Shown: positions 1 to 13,295, numbered from the stretch's first letter. The stretch: 64,000 bases of DNA from Pseudomonas sp. SJZ079 (GCF_007993865.1 NZ_VIUH01000010.1:62001-126000); one strand, 5' to 3'. Notes: generated by a model from the sequence alone, not told the origin. Numbers and translations are program-made.

Positions 1-3222
<3,222 letters not shown>

Positions 3223-3391
3223 GGACGGAACTACCTGAGCAAAGCTGAAACAGAGAGTGGGCCATGATAACAAAGCTGCGTGGATTTGTAGCAGGTAGGG
3301 TGTTTACATGAATTTGTCTCATGTTGCTGCGGTTCGCTTTCGTCCATGCTCGCCAGTTAGACTTCAGGCTTACTTATCAGGACAAAGGCTC

Positions 3392-5671
3392 ATGCCGCAT
3401 CGCGCATTGCTTGGCGCTTGCTTGTTGTTGATCGGCCCGCTGCTGGCGGCCGAGCCGGTGTCCTACAGTCGCGAGATACAGCCGATCTTTACCCAGCATT
3501 GCGTGGCCTGTCATGCCTGCTATGACTCGCCTTGCCAGCTCAACCTGGGCAGTGGCGAAGGCGTCGAGCGTGGCGCCAACAAACTGCCTGTGTACGACGG
3601 CATCCGCACCGAGGCGCAGGCGACCACGCGCCTGTTTCTCGATGCCCATGGCGCAGCTGCCTGGCGCCGCAAGGACTTTTTCTCGGTGCTGGATCGGCCG
3701 GGCGGCCAGGCGGCGTTGATGGCACGCATGCTCGAACTGGGCCATGACACACCGCTGGCCGCCAATGCCAAGCTGCCGGACGACCTGGCTGTCGGTATCC
3801 GCCGCAGTAACCAATGTCCGCTGCCGGAAGAGTTCGACGCTTATGCGAAGAAGACCCCGCAAGCCGGCATGCCCTTCGCCGTCACCGGTCTGAGTGAGCA
3901 GGCCTACCAGACCCTGCAGCGCTGGCTGGCCGAGGGCGCGCCGGTGGATCAGCCCGCGTTGCAGGCGAGTGCGGTCGAGGCCCAACAAGTCGCCGCCTGG
4001 GAACACATGTTAAATGCCCCGGGGGCTCGTCAGGCGCTGGTTTCACGCTGGTTGTTCGAGCACCTGTTTCTTGCGCACTTCTACTTCAAGGGCGGCGAGC
4101 CTGGGCACTTCTTCCAGTTACAGCGCTCGCGCACGCCGAGTGGCCAGGCGGTCGACCCAATTGCCACGCGCAGGCCCAACGACGACCCCGGCACCGAGTT
4201 CTATTACCGCCTGGCGCCTGTTCAGGGCGTCATCGTGCACAAGACCCACATCACCTATCCGCTCAGCGAGCGCAAGCTGGCACGGGTCTACGAGTTGTTC
4301 TTCGCGGATAATTGGCAAGTTGATGCGGTGCCGGGCTATGGCGCTCATCGCCGTGCCAACCCCTTCGAGACCTTTGCCACGATTCCGCCGCAGGCGCGCT
4401 ACCAGTTCATGTTGGATGACGCCGAATACTTCGTGCGCACCTTTATTCGTGGGCCAGTGTGCCGTGGGCAGATCGCTACCGACGTGATTCGCGACAACTT
4501 CTGGGTGCTGTTCCAGGACCCGCAACATGATCTCTATCTAAAGGATGCCGAGTACCGTGCCGAGGCCACGCCACTGCTGGCCATGCCGGGGCAGTTCGAT
4601 GATATTGGTGACCTGCTTGGCCTCTGGCTCAGCTACCGCGACAAGCGCAACGACTACGAGGCGCTGCGCATGCACAGCTATGCCGAGGCGCCAGCGCCGA
4701 GTTGGTCGCATATCTGGGCCGGCAACGACAATGCGCTGCTGTCGATCTTCCGCCAACACGACAGCGCCTCGGTACGCAAAGGCTTGATCGGTGAGATCCC
4801 GCAGACCCTCTGGTGGATGGACTACCCGCTGCTGGAGCGTACCTACTACCAACTGGTGGTGAATTTCGATGTGTACGGCAATGTGTCCCATCAGGCGCAA
4901 ACTCGCCTGTATTTCGACCTGATCCGCAACGGCGCCGAGCAGAACTTTCTGCGCCTGATGCCGGCCGACTCGCGCCAGGCCATACTCGATGACTGGTACC
5001 AGAACAGCGGCAAGCTGAAGATGTGGCTGGATTACCAGGGCATCGACCGCGACAGTCCGAGCGCGCTGAAGCTGGCCGGGCCAGACCCGAAGCGCAGTTT
5101 TGTCGAGGCGTTGCTGGCGCGCTATGCCGCGCTCAATGCACGGCCCGATCCGATCAACCGTTGCCGCGGCGCTCAGTGTCAGCGCGATGGCCTGGCCCCC
5201 GAGCTGCAAATAGCCGAACAGGCATTGAGTCGCCTGGCCAATAAGCCGGCGGGCGCGCTCAAGGTGATCGAGCAGTTGCCTGAGGCCACGCTGCTACGCG
5301 TCGAACTGGCCGATGGCCGGCGTGAGGTCTACAGCCTGCTGCGTAATCGCGCGCACAGCAACGTGGCCTTTATGCTCGGTGAGGCGCTGCGCTATCAGCC
5401 GGAGTTGGACACCCTGACGGTCTACCCGGGGGTATTGAGCAGTTACCCTAACTTCATCTTCAGCCTTGCCGCAGCCGAGGTGCCCGAGTTTGTCGACAGG
5501 CTGGGCCGGGCGCGCGACGCCAAGGCTTTCGAGAAAATCGTCGAGCGTTGGGGGATCCGTCGCAGCCATCCCGAGTTTTGGCGCTACTTCCACGACCTGT
5601 CCGCCTACATCCGCGAGACCGAACCCAGCGAGGCCGGTGTGCTGGATATGAACCGCTACGAGAACCTCTAG
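3392..5671 (+). CDS. cti: Fatty acid cis/trans isomerase
   Basis: Converts cis-unsaturated membrane phospholipid acyl chains to trans, a Pseudomonas and Vibrio response to solvents and heat; the enzyme is a periplasmic haem protein. The protein is 759 residues from the ATG at 3392, chosen because AAAGG lies just upstream and the first 20 residues (MPHRALLGACLLLIGPLLAA) form a signal peptide; an in-frame ATG at 3308 has no such support. A c-type haem motif CVACH sits at C37-H41, followed by more cysteines (ACYDSPC), as in known Cti proteins. Length matches the family. It is monocistronic, and a minus-strand stress protein converges on it. Confidence 0.95.
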   Translation: MPHRALLGACLLLIGPLLAAEPVSYSREIQPIFTQHCVACHACYDSPCQLNLGSGEGVERGANKLPVYDGIRTEAQATTRLFLDAHGAAAWRRKDFFSVLDRPGGQAALMARMLELGHDTPLAANAKLPDDLAVGIRRSNQCPLPEEFDAYAKKTPQAGMPFAVTGLSEQAYQTLQRWLAEGAPVDQPALQASAVEAQQVAAWEHMLNAPGARQALVSRWLFEHLFLAHFYFKGGEPGHFFQLQRSRTPSGQAVDPIATRRPNDDPGTEFYYRLAPVQGVIVHKTHITYPLSERKLARVYELFFADNWQVDAVPGYGAHRRANPFETFATIPPQARYQFMLDDAEYFVRTFIRGPVCRGQIATDVIRDNFWVLFQDPQHDLYLKDAEYRAEATPLLAMPGQFDDIGDLLGLWLSYRDKRNDYEALRMHSYAEAPAPSWSHIWAGNDNALLSIFRQHDSASVRKGLIGEIPQTLWWMDYPLLERTYYQLVVNFDVYGNVSHQAQTRLYFDLIRNGAEQNFLRLMPADSRQAILDDWYQNSGKLKMWLDYQGIDRDSPSALKLAGPDPKRSFVEALLARYAALNARPDPINRCRGAQCQRDGLAPELQIAEQALSRLANKPAGALKVIEQLPEATLLRVELADGRREVYSLLRNRAHSNVAFMLGEALRYQPELDTLTVYPGVLSSYPNFIFSLAAAEVPEFVDRLGRARDAKAFEKIVERWGIRRSHPEFWRYFHDLSAYIRETEPSEAGVLDMNRYENL

Positions 5672-5735
5672 AGGTCGACGTTGCTTGCAGCAGCATTGGC
5701 TGGGTCGTGTGGTGGCGTCTAGCAGGCCCGTCCGT

Positions 5736-6152
5736 TTAGCGCACGACCAGCACAGAGGCTGCGGAGTTGGCGGCGAAAGCCCCGGCATTGGAGGCGAACA
5801 GGTGTTCGGCCAGACCGGGTACATGGGAGGCCATCACCACCAGGTCCGCAGCGTGCTCCTTCGCCGCTTTCAGCAGAGTATCGTCCAGGTCTATAGCCGG
5901 GTCATGGCTGAAATAGGCGGCGGTGCTGGCTTTTTTCAGGCCGTACTTGTCAGCCTGGGCCATACCGAACTGCTGCAATTTTGCGGTGAATTCGCTCGGG
6001 TTATGCGCAACCTCGCTGGGCGTGTTGCTCGATACACCGATGTAGCAGACCGGTATGTCATACAGCTTGGCCAGGTCTGCGCCGATTTTCAGGGCCTTTT
6101 CCAGGCGCTCGACATGGGCCAGATCAACAGGAATCATGATTTGCTGGTACAT
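5736..6152 (-). CDS. Universal stress protein, UspA family
   Basis: A 138-residue single-domain UspA-fold protein. The N-terminus MYQQIMIPVDLAH is the typical first beta strand. The C-terminus (DLVVMASHVPG, then NSAASVLVVR) is the usual nucleotide-binding end, although the G-2x-G-9x-G(S/T) ATP motif is only partly kept, so ATP binding is uncertain. An AAGGAGG ribosome-binding site seven bases upstream fixes the start. It stands alone, converging on cti. Such proteins aid survival under nutrient, oxygen or membrane stress; the specific role here is not known. Confidence 0.9.
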   Translation of the reverse strand: MYQQIMIPVDLAHVERLEKALKIGADLAKLYDIPVCYIGVSSNTPSEVAHNPSEFTAKLQQFGMAQADKYGLKKASTAAYFSHDPAIDLDDTLLKAAKEHAADLVVMASHVPGLAEHLFASNAGAFAANSAASVLVVR

Positions 6153-6330
6153 CAGGACGCCTCCTTGTATCGGATGGTCGGCGGGGCTAAAGCCTCGGTT
6201 CTCCTGAAAGTATTGCAGAGCTTCGCGCGACCTGTGGCGGCGCTCGGGTTTCGCTGACAGCTGGCTGAAGACTAGGTTTGCCGCGTAAACGACTATTGCT
6301 ACCGGTTGGAATTACCGCCAGTTGTCTGCT

Positions 6331-7083
6331 TCAGTCTTCGGCGGCGACTGTTGGCAACCATCCGCCTACCGCCTGATAGGGCTGCGGCTGACCTGGGCTG
6401 CTCAGCCAGGCGACCAGTGCCTGGCGCTCACCGCGCGAGTCGGCCTGCAAGTGCGTCTGCCACTGATTGGCCGAGCTGGTGCCGATTTGCTGCAGGCTTA
6501 GTACGACGAAGTCATGTTCGAGGATGCGCCCGGCATTTTCGCCACGGGTCACGTCGCTGCGCAGGCCGAAGCCGAGGCGGGCGACATAGGCAGTCATGCC
6601 CGCGGGCAGGGGCTGATTGGCTGCGAAAGACAGGCTCAGGCTGTTGCCGTCCAGTTGCAGGGTCAGTTTGCCCACCGCAGGGGTGCTCGGCAGCTTGAGC
6701 GGCTCTCGTTGAAACCAACCGCGCCACTCGCGCCCGGCCAGGATGAATCCAGGGGTGTACACCGCACGACTGGCGCCGATCTGGTTGTACGCGCGCTGGC
6801 GTGCACTGTAGCCAGGGTTGGCGAAGGGGTCCGGCCAGCCCAGGCTGTCCCAGTAGTCGACATGGAAGGCGAGGGGAATGAGACCTGTCCACAGCGCGGG
6901 GTGGTTCTTCAGCCCAGACATCCAGCGTTCGGCAGGCGGGCATGAGCTGCAGCCTTGCGAGGTGAAGAGCTCGAGCACCGGGGTGGCCGTGACGCTGCTG
7001 CTGACGCTCATGCTGCTCTGCGCCTGGGCTAGCGGGCTGCCAAGCAACAGCGCTGCGATCCAAGCCGACACCATGACTTTCAT
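6331..7083 (-). CDS. Secreted DUF1223 thioredoxin-fold protein
   Basis: A 250-residue protein with an N-terminal signal peptide (MKVMVSAWIAALLLGSPLAQA) and a CxxC motif in the context FTSQGCSSCPPAE, characteristic of DUF1223, a periplasmic thioredoxin-like family without a firmly assigned function. A GAGGAGT ribosome-binding site eight bases upstream supports the ATG at 7083. The motif suggests redox activity on periplasmic thiols, but this is inference from the fold. It diverges from nfuA. The 178 bases between it and the stress-protein gene hold nothing recognisable. Confidence 0.88.
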   Translation of the reverse strand: MKVMVSAWIAALLLGSPLAQAQSSMSVSSSVTATPVLELFTSQGCSSCPPAERWMSGLKNHPALWTGLIPLAFHVDYWDSLGWPDPFANPGYSARQRAYNQIGASRAVYTPGFILAGREWRGWFQREPLKLPSTPAVGKLTLQLDGNSLSLSFAANQPLPAGMTAYVARLGFGLRSDVTRGENAGRILEHDFVVLSLQQIGTSSANQWQTHLQADSRGERQALVAWLSSPGQPQPYQAVGGWLPTVAAED

Positions 7084-7225
7084 CTGCAGCCACTCCTCAG
7101 GTACCTACGCAGTGGACTCGCTATGCCGACACTTGTTACACGCCGCTTTACTTGAGTGAAACACTCAAGCTTTATCGCAGCGGTGAGGTTGGCGTACACT
7201 TGGCCAATGTTTGCGAGGAGTTGCC

Positions 7226-7810
7226 ATGAGCACAATCACCATTACCGACGCTGCCCACGACTATCTGGCTGATCTGCTGAGCAAGCAGAACACCAGCGGC
7301 ATCGGCATTCGCGTTTTCATCACCCAGCCGGGCACCCAGTACGCCGAGACCTGCATCGCCTACTGCAAGCCGGGCGAGCAGAAGCCCGAAGACACCCCGT
7401 TGGCCCTGGCCAGTTTTACCGCTTATATCGACGCGGTCAGCGAGCCGTTTCTGGACGACGCGGTAGTCGACTACGCCACCGACCGCATGGGCGGTCAGCT
7501 GACTATCAAGGCGCCGAATGCCAAGGTGCCGATGGTCAACGAAGACAGCCCGCTCAACGAGCGTATCAGCTACTACCTGCAGACCGAGATCAATCCCGGG
7601 CTGGCCAGCCACGGCGGTGAGGTCAGCCTGATCGACGTGGTCGATGACGGTATCGCGGTACTCAAGTTCGGCGGCGGCTGCCAGGGCTGTGGCCAGGTCG
7701 ACCTGACCCTCAAGGAAGGCATCGAGAAAACCTTGCTGGAGCGCATCCCCGAGCTGAAAGGCGTGCGCGACGTGACCGATCACACCAACAAGGAAAATGC
7801 CTACTACTGA
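7226..7810 (+). CDS. nfuA: Fe-S cluster carrier protein NfuA
   Basis: Receives and delivers [4Fe-4S] clusters to apo-proteins and protects them under oxidative stress or iron limitation. The protein is 194 residues from the ATG at 7226, chosen over an in-frame upstream start because GAGGAG lies seven bases before it. The N-terminal half is a degenerate A-type carrier domain ([18 protein letters not shown]) and the C-terminal half is the Nfu domain, with cluster ligands C152-x-x-C155 in GGGCQGCGQ. Length equals that of the E. coli protein. A strong hairpin terminator follows at once. Confidence 0.96.
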   Translation: MSTITITDAAHDYLADLLSKQNTSGIGIRVFITQPGTQYAETCIAYCKPGEQKPEDTPLALASFTAYIDAVSEPFLDDAVVDYATDRMGGQLTIKAPNAKVPMVNEDSPLNERISYYLQTEINPGLASHGGEVSLIDVVDDGIAVLKFGGGCQGCGQVDLTLKEGIEKTLLERIPELKGVRDVTDHTNKENAYY

Positions 7811-7830
7811 GGCAGGTGAACTGAAACGAA

Positions 7831-7858
7831 AAAAGCCGACGCATGCGTCGGCTTTTTC
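7831..7858. terminator. Bidirectional rho-independent terminator between nfuA and the ABC-F gene
   Basis: A perfect stem around GCCGACGCATGCGTCGGC is flanked by A-runs on the left and T-runs on the right, so it can end transcripts from both converging genes. Confidence 0.9.
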
Positions 7859-7897
7859 GTTCTGTTGGCCCTATGTCAGGCCACTGCTAGCGGTGTT

Positions 7898-9487
7898 TCA
7901 GACCACCACGCCCTGGCTACGCAGGTAGTCGTCGTAAGAGCCGCTGAAGTCGATCACGCCGCTGGCGGACAGCTCGATGATGCGGGTAGCGAGCGAGGAG
8001 ACAAACTCGCGGTCATGGCTGACAAAGATCAGCGTGCCCGGATAGTTCTCCAACGCCAGGTTGAGCGCCTCGATGGATTCCATGTCCAAGTGGTTGGTCG
8101 GTTCGTCCATGATCAGCACGTTGGGCTTCTGCAGGATCAGCTTGCCGAACAGCATGCGCCCTTGCTCGCCACCGGAAATCACCTTGACCGACTTGAGGAT
8201 TTCGTCGTTGGAAAACAGCATGCGCCCCAGGGTGCCGCGTACCAGCTGCTCGCCGCCTTGGGTCCAGCGGCCCATCCATTCGAACAGGGTGGCTTCGTCT
8301 TCGAAGTCCGACGCGTGGTCCTGGGCGTAGTAGCCGATTTCTGCGGCGTCGGTCCATTTAACCGTACCTGCGTCCGGGCTCAGTTCATTGACCAGGGTGC
8401 GCAGCAGGGTGGTCTTGCCGATGCCGTTGGGGCCGATGATCGCCACGCGCTCGCCGGCTTCCACGTTGAAGCTGAAGTCCTTGAACAGCGGCTTGCCGTC
8501 GAAGCCTTTGGCCATGCCTTCGACGATAACGGCCTGACGGTGCAGCTTCTTGGTTTGCTCGAAGCGGATAAACGGGCTGACCCGGCTGGATGGCTTGACT
8601 TCGGCCAGCTGGATCTTGTCGATCTGCTTGGCGCGCGAGGTGGCCTGCTTGGCCTTTGAGGCGTTGGCCGAGAAGCGGCTGACGAACGATTGCAGTTCGC
8701 TGATCTGCGCCTTCTTCTTGGCGTTGTCCGAGAGCAGCTGCTCGCGTGACTGGGTGGCGACCGTCATGTACTCGTCATAGTTGCCCGGGAACAGGCGCAG
8801 TTCGCCGTAATCCAGGTCAGCCATGTGGGTGCAGACGCTGTTGAGGAAGTGTCTATCGTGGGAAATGATGATCATCAGGCTGTTGCGCTGAGTCAGCACG
8901 TTTTCCAGCCAGCGGATGGTGTTGATGTCCAGGTGGTTGGTCGGCTCATCCAGCAGCAGCACTTCCGGATCGGAGAACAACGCCTGGGCCAGCAATACGC
9001 GTAGTTTCCAGCCGGGGGAGACTTCGCTCATCGGGCCGAAATGCTGCTCGATACCAATACCCAGGCCGAGCAGCAGTTCACCGGCGCGGGATTCGGCCGT
9101 GTAACCGTCCATTTCCGCGAACTCGGTTTCCAGCTCGGCCACCGCCATGCCGTCTTCCTCGGTCATCTCCGGCAGCGAGTAGATGCGGTCGCGCTCGGCT
9201 TTAACCTTCCACAGTTCTTCATGGCCCATGATCACGGTGTCGATCACGTTGAATTCTTCGTAGGCGAACTGATCCTGGCGCAACTTACCCAGGCGCACGT
9301 TCGGCTCCAGCATCACCTGCCCGCCGGAGGGCTCCAGGTCGTCGCCGAGGATCTTCATGAAGGTCGACTTGCCGCAGCCGTTAGCGCCGATCAGGCCATA
9401 ACGGTTGCCGGCGCCAAACTTGACGGAAACGTTCTCGAACAGCGGCTTGGCGCCGAACTGCATGGTGATGTTAGCGGTAGAAATCAA
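7898..9487 (-). CDS. ybiT: ABC-F family ATPase, YbiT type
   Basis: A soluble 529-residue ABC-F protein with two ATPase cassettes and no membrane segment; the family acts on the ribosome in translation and antibiotic responses. The first cassette has Walker [10 protein letters not shown] and Walker [12 protein letters not shown]. The second has Walker [10 protein letters not shown] and [10 protein letters not shown], with the ABC signature [12 protein letters not shown]. The linker between them ([25 protein letters not shown]) matches YbiT throughout. The reading begins at a TTG codon at 9487 ([12 protein letters not shown]), which aligns with the YbiT N-terminus. It converges on nfuA across a shared terminator. 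Confidence 0.93.
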   Translation of the reverse strand: MISTANITMQFGAKPLFENVSVKFGAGNRYGLIGANGCGKSTFMKILGDDLEPSGGQVMLEPNVRLGKLRQDQFAYEEFNVIDTVIMGHEELWKVKAERDRIYSLPEMTEEDGMAVAELETEFAEMDGYTAESRAGELLLGLGIGIEQHFGPMSEVSPGWKLRVLLAQALFSDPEVLLLDEPTNHLDINTIRWLENVLTQRNSLMIIISHDRHFLNSVCTHMADLDYGELRLFPGNYDEYMTVATQSREQLLSDNAKKKAQISELQSFVSRFSANASKAKQATSRAKQIDKIQLAEVKPSSRVSPFIRFEQTKKLHRQAVIVEGMAKGFDGKPLFKDFSFNVEAGERVAIIGPNGIGKTTLLRTLVNELSPDAGTVKWTDAAEIGYYAQDHASDFEDEATLFEWMGRWTQGGEQLVRGTLGRMLFSNDEILKSVKVISGGEQGRMLFGKLILQKPNVLIMDEPTNHLDMESIEALNLALENYPGTLIFVSHDREFVSSLATRIIELSASGVIDFSGSYDDYLRSQGVVV

Positions 9488-9571
9488 GACGGATATCCCG
9501 GAACGCAGAGGCGCTTTCGCGCAAAAGGGCGCGATTGTAGCGGTTTAGCGGGCGCAAGGGCAGTTCCCGAG

Positions 9572-9727
9572 ATGGGCGGACGTGTACCGGTGCTTTTAAA
9601 GCGTGAGTTGAGCACCCGACGCCAAAGAGTGGAGCCAGATGAAACAGATAAAGACGCGGATGACTATTATCGGCAAGCCGCCCGACTAAAGCGGGAGATG
9701 GCGCTGCAGGCTGGCCGAGCGCAGTAA
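9572..9727 (+). CDS. Possible small hypothetical protein
   Basis: A 51-residue reading frame fills most of the gap between the ABC-F gene and ppiC. Its second half is charged and protein-like (DETDKDADDYYRQAARLKREM), predicted to form a helix, while the first half is basic and less convincing. No clear ribosome-binding site precedes the ATG. It could be a real small gene, the tail of a decayed gene, or chance. Confidence 0.3.
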   Translation: MGGRVPVLLKRELSTRRQRVEPDETDKDADDYYRQAARLKREMALQAGRAQ

Positions 9728-9735
9728 TGATGGGC

Positions 9736-10014
9736 TCAGTCGCGGTAGAACACCTGCACCAAGTGATAGCCGAACTTGCTTTTTACCGGGCCATGTACCT
9801 CGCGTAGCGGCTTCTTGAAGATTACCTGGTCGATTACTCCCACCATCTGCCCAGGCCGCACCTCGCCCAGGTCGCCGCCGCGCTTAACGGATGGGCAGGT
9901 GGAAAACTTGCGCGCCAGCACGTCGAAGGCTTCGCCAGCGGCGATACGTTTCTTCAAGGCAGCGGCTTCGGCTTCGGTTTTCACCAGAATATGGCGTGCC
10001 ATTGCTTTGGCCAT
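9736..10014 (-). CDS. ppiC: Parvulin-type peptidyl-prolyl isomerase
   Basis: A 92-residue single-domain cytosolic parvulin that catalyses cis/trans isomerisation of prolyl bonds. The start at 10014 (MAKAMARHILVK) was chosen because ARHILVK begins the parvulin fold and GAGGAA lies just upstream. A longer frame back to 10095 would add a non-homologous leader. The rest (FSTCPSVKRGGDLGEV, then VHGPVKSKFGYHLVQV) is the canonical family core. No signal peptide or chaperone domain is present. It diverges from the PilU-like ATPase gene. Confidence 0.94.
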   Translation of the reverse strand: MAKAMARHILVKTEAEAAALKKRIAAGEAFDVLARKFSTCPSVKRGGDLGEVRPGQMVGVIDQVIFKKPLREVHGPVKSKFGYHLVQVFYRD

Positions 10015-10160
10015 GGGCGGTTCCTCACAGGAGCGGGACGCGCATTGTGCCAGTATTAGCGCACTCGTTGAAAACTCGCGGACTACTGCGGTCAACTACT
10101 GCACGCTGACAGTAAGATTGGCCTAACGTCATACACCATTGTCTTACGGGATTATGCTCG

Positions 10161-11375
10161 ATGGATATTCAACCCATGCTGAAAGTCCTGGCCAGCCAGG
10201 ACGGTTCCGATCTTTACCTGTCTACCGGTGCACCGCCCTGCGCCAAGTTCAATGGCGTGCTCAAGGCCCTCAGCGCCGAGCCGCTTAAAGCCGGCGAGGT
10301 GGCAGCCGTCGCCGAGGCGATCATGGATAGCGCGCAGCGCGAAGAGTTCGAGCGGGAGCTGGAGATGAATCTGGCGATATCCGTGGCGGGCGTTGGGCGC
10401 TTTCGTATCAATATCTTCAAGCAACGCAATGAGGTCTCCATTGTCGCGCGCAACATCAAGCTGGATATCCCCAAGTTCGAAGATTTGAAACTGCCCGAAG
10501 TGCTACTCAAGACGGTGATGGAAAAACGCGGTCTGGTGTTGTTCGTCGGCGGCACCGGCTCGGGCAAGTCCACCTCTCTGGCTGCCTTGATCGACTACCG
10601 TAACCGCAACAGCGGTGGCCATATCATCACCATTGAAGACCCGGTGGAGTACGTGCATCGGCACAAGAAATCGATCATCAATCAGCGTGAGGTGGGGGTG
10701 GACACCCGCAGTTTTCACGCTGCATTGAAAAACACCCTGCGTCAGGCGCCGGACGTGATTTTGATCGGCGAAATCCGCGACCGCGAGACCATGGAACACG
10801 CCCTGGCCTTCGCCGACACCGGCCACCTGGCGATCTCCACGTTGCACGCCAATAACGCCAACCAGGCATTGGACCGCATCATCAACTTCTTCCCGGAAGA
10901 CCGCCGGCCGCAGTTGCTCAACGACCTGGGCAACAACCTCAAGGCCTTTGTCTCCCAGCGCCTGGTAAAAACCACCGACGGCAAGCGTCGCGCCGCAGTG
11001 GAGGTGTTATTGGGTACGCCGACCATCCGTGATTTGATCAAACGCAACGAGTTTTCCGAGATCAAGGAAATCATGGAGAAGTCCAAGAACCTTGGCATGC
11101 AGACCTTCGACCAGGCGCTTATCGACTTGGTCCACGAAGGCGCCATCGATGAAGAGGAAGCGGTGAAAAACGCCGACTCGGCGAACAATGTTCGTCTCAA
11201 ACTCAAGCTATACAAGGACAGCCCGGCTGTTCCTGCGCCAGCCGCTCAAGTCAGCTCCGCGCCAAGGCCAGCCCCAGAGCCTGCTGCGGTCGCGCCTGGT
11301 TGGGGAGGGGAGTTGACGCTGGAGGACATCGCTGAAGAGGAGATTTCTGAGAATCCGGGCCGCACGGGGATCTGA
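10161..11375 (+). CDS. PilT/PilU-family type IV pilus ATPase (PilU-like)
   Basis: A 404-residue hexameric secretion ATPase of the pilus-retraction class. It has Walker A GGTGSGKST, the Asp box (ITIEDPVEYVH), Walker B ILIGEIRD and the His box (AISTLHANNANQALDR). The stretch after these (FFPEDRRPQLLNDLGNNL) is closer to PilU than to PilT. The last 50 residues are an Ala/Pro-rich tail ending in an acidic segment, as in PilU. The usual pilT neighbour is absent: it lies between ppiC and a permease, so it is probably a PilU paralogue elsewhere than the main pilTU locus. No strong ribosome-binding site is seen. Confidence 0.9.
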   Translation: MDIQPMLKVLASQDGSDLYLSTGAPPCAKFNGVLKALSAEPLKAGEVAAVAEAIMDSAQREEFERELEMNLAISVAGVGRFRINIFKQRNEVSIVARNIKLDIPKFEDLKLPEVLLKTVMEKRGLVLFVGGTGSGKSTSLAALIDYRNRNSGGHIITIEDPVEYVHRHKKSIINQREVGVDTRSFHAALKNTLRQAPDVILIGEIRDRETMEHALAFADTGHLAISTLHANNANQALDRIINFFPEDRRPQLLNDLGNNLKAFVSQRLVKTTDGKRRAAVEVLLGTPTIRDLIKRNEFSEIKEIMEKSKNLGMQTFDQALIDLVHEGAIDEEEAVKNADSANNVRLKLKLYKDSPAVPAPAAQVSSAPRPAPEPAAVAPGWGGELTLEDIAEEEISENPGRTGI

Positions 11376-11502
11376 TCAGGTAATGGCCCGGAGAGTTGCC
11401 GCTCCCCGGGTTTCTGCTTTCAGGGTGAACGAGCCCGAGAATGCCGCTAGGCTGGCGCGCTTGAAATAGAGCAGTCCATACGACAATAACTAAGGAATCA
11501 CT

Positions 11503-12879
11503 ATGCTAGGGAATGTGGGGTTGTTGGCCGGCTTGGCCTTGTTGATTTTCATGGCTTTACGCGGCGCCAATATCTTTATTGCCGCTTTGGTGTGCGCCTC
11601 GGTGGTGGCGCTGACTAACGGTTTATCGCTTCCTCAGGCGCTGCTCGAGTATTTCCCTTTCGGCCCGTTGGGGGCTTTCACCTTCGCCGGCAAGTTCTTC
11701 GTCCTGTTCCTCTGTGGCGCCATATTTGGCAAGGTCATGGCGGCCAGCCAGGCGGCCGGCAGCATTGCCCAGGCGATTACCCGCGGCCTGGGCACCCGCC
11801 GCACGTTGTGGGTGACCATGCTGGTGTGTGCCGTGCTGACCTATGGTGGCGTGGTGGTGTTTGTGGTGATTTTCACCATGTATCCACTGGGCATCTCCTT
11901 GATGCGCGAGGCCAACCTGCCCAAACGCCTGTTCTGCGCCGCCACCGCTTTGGGCGCCGGTACGTTCACCATGACTGCGCTGCCCGGCACCCCGTCGATT
12001 CACAATGTGATCGCCGCCAGTGCCCTGGGGAGCGATCTGTTCGCCGGAGCCTGGATCGGTTTGCTGGCCAGCGCGCTGATGATTGCCCTGGGTATGGTCT
12101 ATGTGCAGCGCGAGTGGCGCCAGGCCACGCAACGCGGCGAGGGTTTTGAAGCCAATGCGCAGGACCTGCGCATGGAGCAAATGGCGGGTGCGCCGGGCTC
12201 TGGCCCGCATTGGGGGCTGGCCCTGGTGCCGATTCTGGTGGTGCTGGGCACTATCATGCTGCCGCGTCTGCTGTTGTTAAGCGGACTGACCCCCTCAGGA
12301 CCGGGGCTGGTGGGACAGTTGGTGGGCTTTAGTCAGCAACAACCCATTCTCTGGCCGAGCCTGGCATTGGTGGTGGCCACAGGTGTGGCGGTGTTGCTGT
12401 TTCCCGGTTTGCGGCGCAATACGGGCATGGTGCTGGGGCAGGGCGCCGACGATGCGATCATGCCGTTGCTGAACACCGCCGCGGTGATCGGGTTTGGCGG
12501 GGTGGTGACGCAGACTGCAGGCTTCAGCCAATTCTCTCAGTGGATACTGACGGTGGATTTGCCACCCCTGCTGTCGATTTTTGTCTCGGTCAGCGTGGTG
12601 TCGGGGATCGTCGGCTCGGCCTCGGGCGGCTTGCAGATATTCATGCAAACCCTGGCGCCTAAATACCTGGACATGGGGGTTGAGCCTGAAGTGCTGCACC
12701 GGATTGCCAATATCGCCGCGGGCGGGCTGGACTCGCTGCCGCATTGTGGCGCGGTGATAGCCATGCTGATGATCATGGGGCTGACTCACAGGCAGGCGTA
12801 CAAGGATATGTTCGTGGTGACGGTGTTGATCCCGGTTATCGCCGTGTTGTGCTGCATAGCTGTCTTGAGCGTGATCTGA
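11503..12879 (+). CDS. GntP-family permease
   Basis: A 458-residue inner-membrane transporter with about twelve hydrophobic segments, of the gluconate:H+ symporter (GntP) superfamily. Features include the N-terminal GLALLIFMALRGANIFIAAL and the conserved loops GTFTMTALPGTPS and GSASGGLQIFMQ. The substrate cannot be told from sequence; relatives carry gluconate, fructuronate, serine or other organic acids. AAGGA six bases before the ATG supports the start. It is monocistronic, with no sugar-acid catabolic gene beside it to indicate the substrate. Confidence 0.87.
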   Translation: MLGNVGLLAGLALLIFMALRGANIFIAALVCASVVALTNGLSLPQALLEYFPFGPLGAFTFAGKFFVLFLCGAIFGKVMAASQAAGSIAQAITRGLGTRRTLWVTMLVCAVLTYGGVVVFVVIFTMYPLGISLMREANLPKRLFCAATALGAGTFTMTALPGTPSIHNVIAASALGSDLFAGAWIGLLASALMIALGMVYVQREWRQATQRGEGFEANAQDLRMEQMAGAPGSGPHWGLALVPILVVLGTIMLPRLLLLSGLTPSGPGLVGQLVGFSQQQPILWPSLALVVATGVAVLLFPGLRRNTGMVLGQGADDAIMPLLNTAAVIGFGGVVTQTAGFSQFSQWILTVDLPPLLSIFVSVSVVSGIVGSASGGLQIFMQTLAPKYLDMGVEPEVLHRIANIAAGGLDSLPHCGAVIAMLMIMGLTHRQAYKDMFVVTVLIPVIAVLCCIAVLSVI

Positions 12880-13295
12880 ATTATCCTGCGGCGTGGGCGA
12901 AGTGCAGGTGTTCGCGCCCCGCGTATTCAGGCCATGGTGCAACCACCTGGGGTGTGCAATCGACAGGTGGCGGCCCCTCTAGTAGGTTGCCTGGATTGGC
13001 CGGAAGGGCGGCTCGTCGACACCGGCCGCAGGCGAGCGGTCAAGGCATAATCAGCCTGGTTAGGCAGAGTCGCGGGTAGACGGTATTTGTCAGCGAGGCC
13101 TGTTTGGTCGATCATGTTGCTAAGTATTTACCTTTGCTCACCTACAGTTGCCTGTACTATCAGGGTGTTTTGCCCCAAATTGCCAACGGCAAAGCCTCTA
13201 CCGGGTTTCAGCGTGGTAACACTACGCATGTCGCTTGGCCTGGAAGTGATCAATCAGGCGCGGGTGCAGTTTTAGGATTCATTAGAGGAGTTGAG
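12880..13295. other. Non-coding gap between the GntP permease and the acetyltransferase
   Basis: No convincing gene lies here. Short frames on both strands have no ribosome-binding site or recognisable protein pattern. The right third is more AT-rich and probably carries the promoter of the following acetyltransferase gene, but no consensus elements at proper spacing were identified. Confidence 0.5.

Noticed and set aside
3223..3391. SAM or cobalamin riboswitch in the metH leader
   Set aside because: The space to cti is too short, and no conserved B12-box or SAM aptamer pattern was found on the minus strand.
12927..13115. Short minus-strand frame in the gap before the acetyltransferase gene
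   Set aside because: It has no ribosome-binding site and no recognisable pattern, and its second half is a low-complexity Arg/Ser/Thr stretch.
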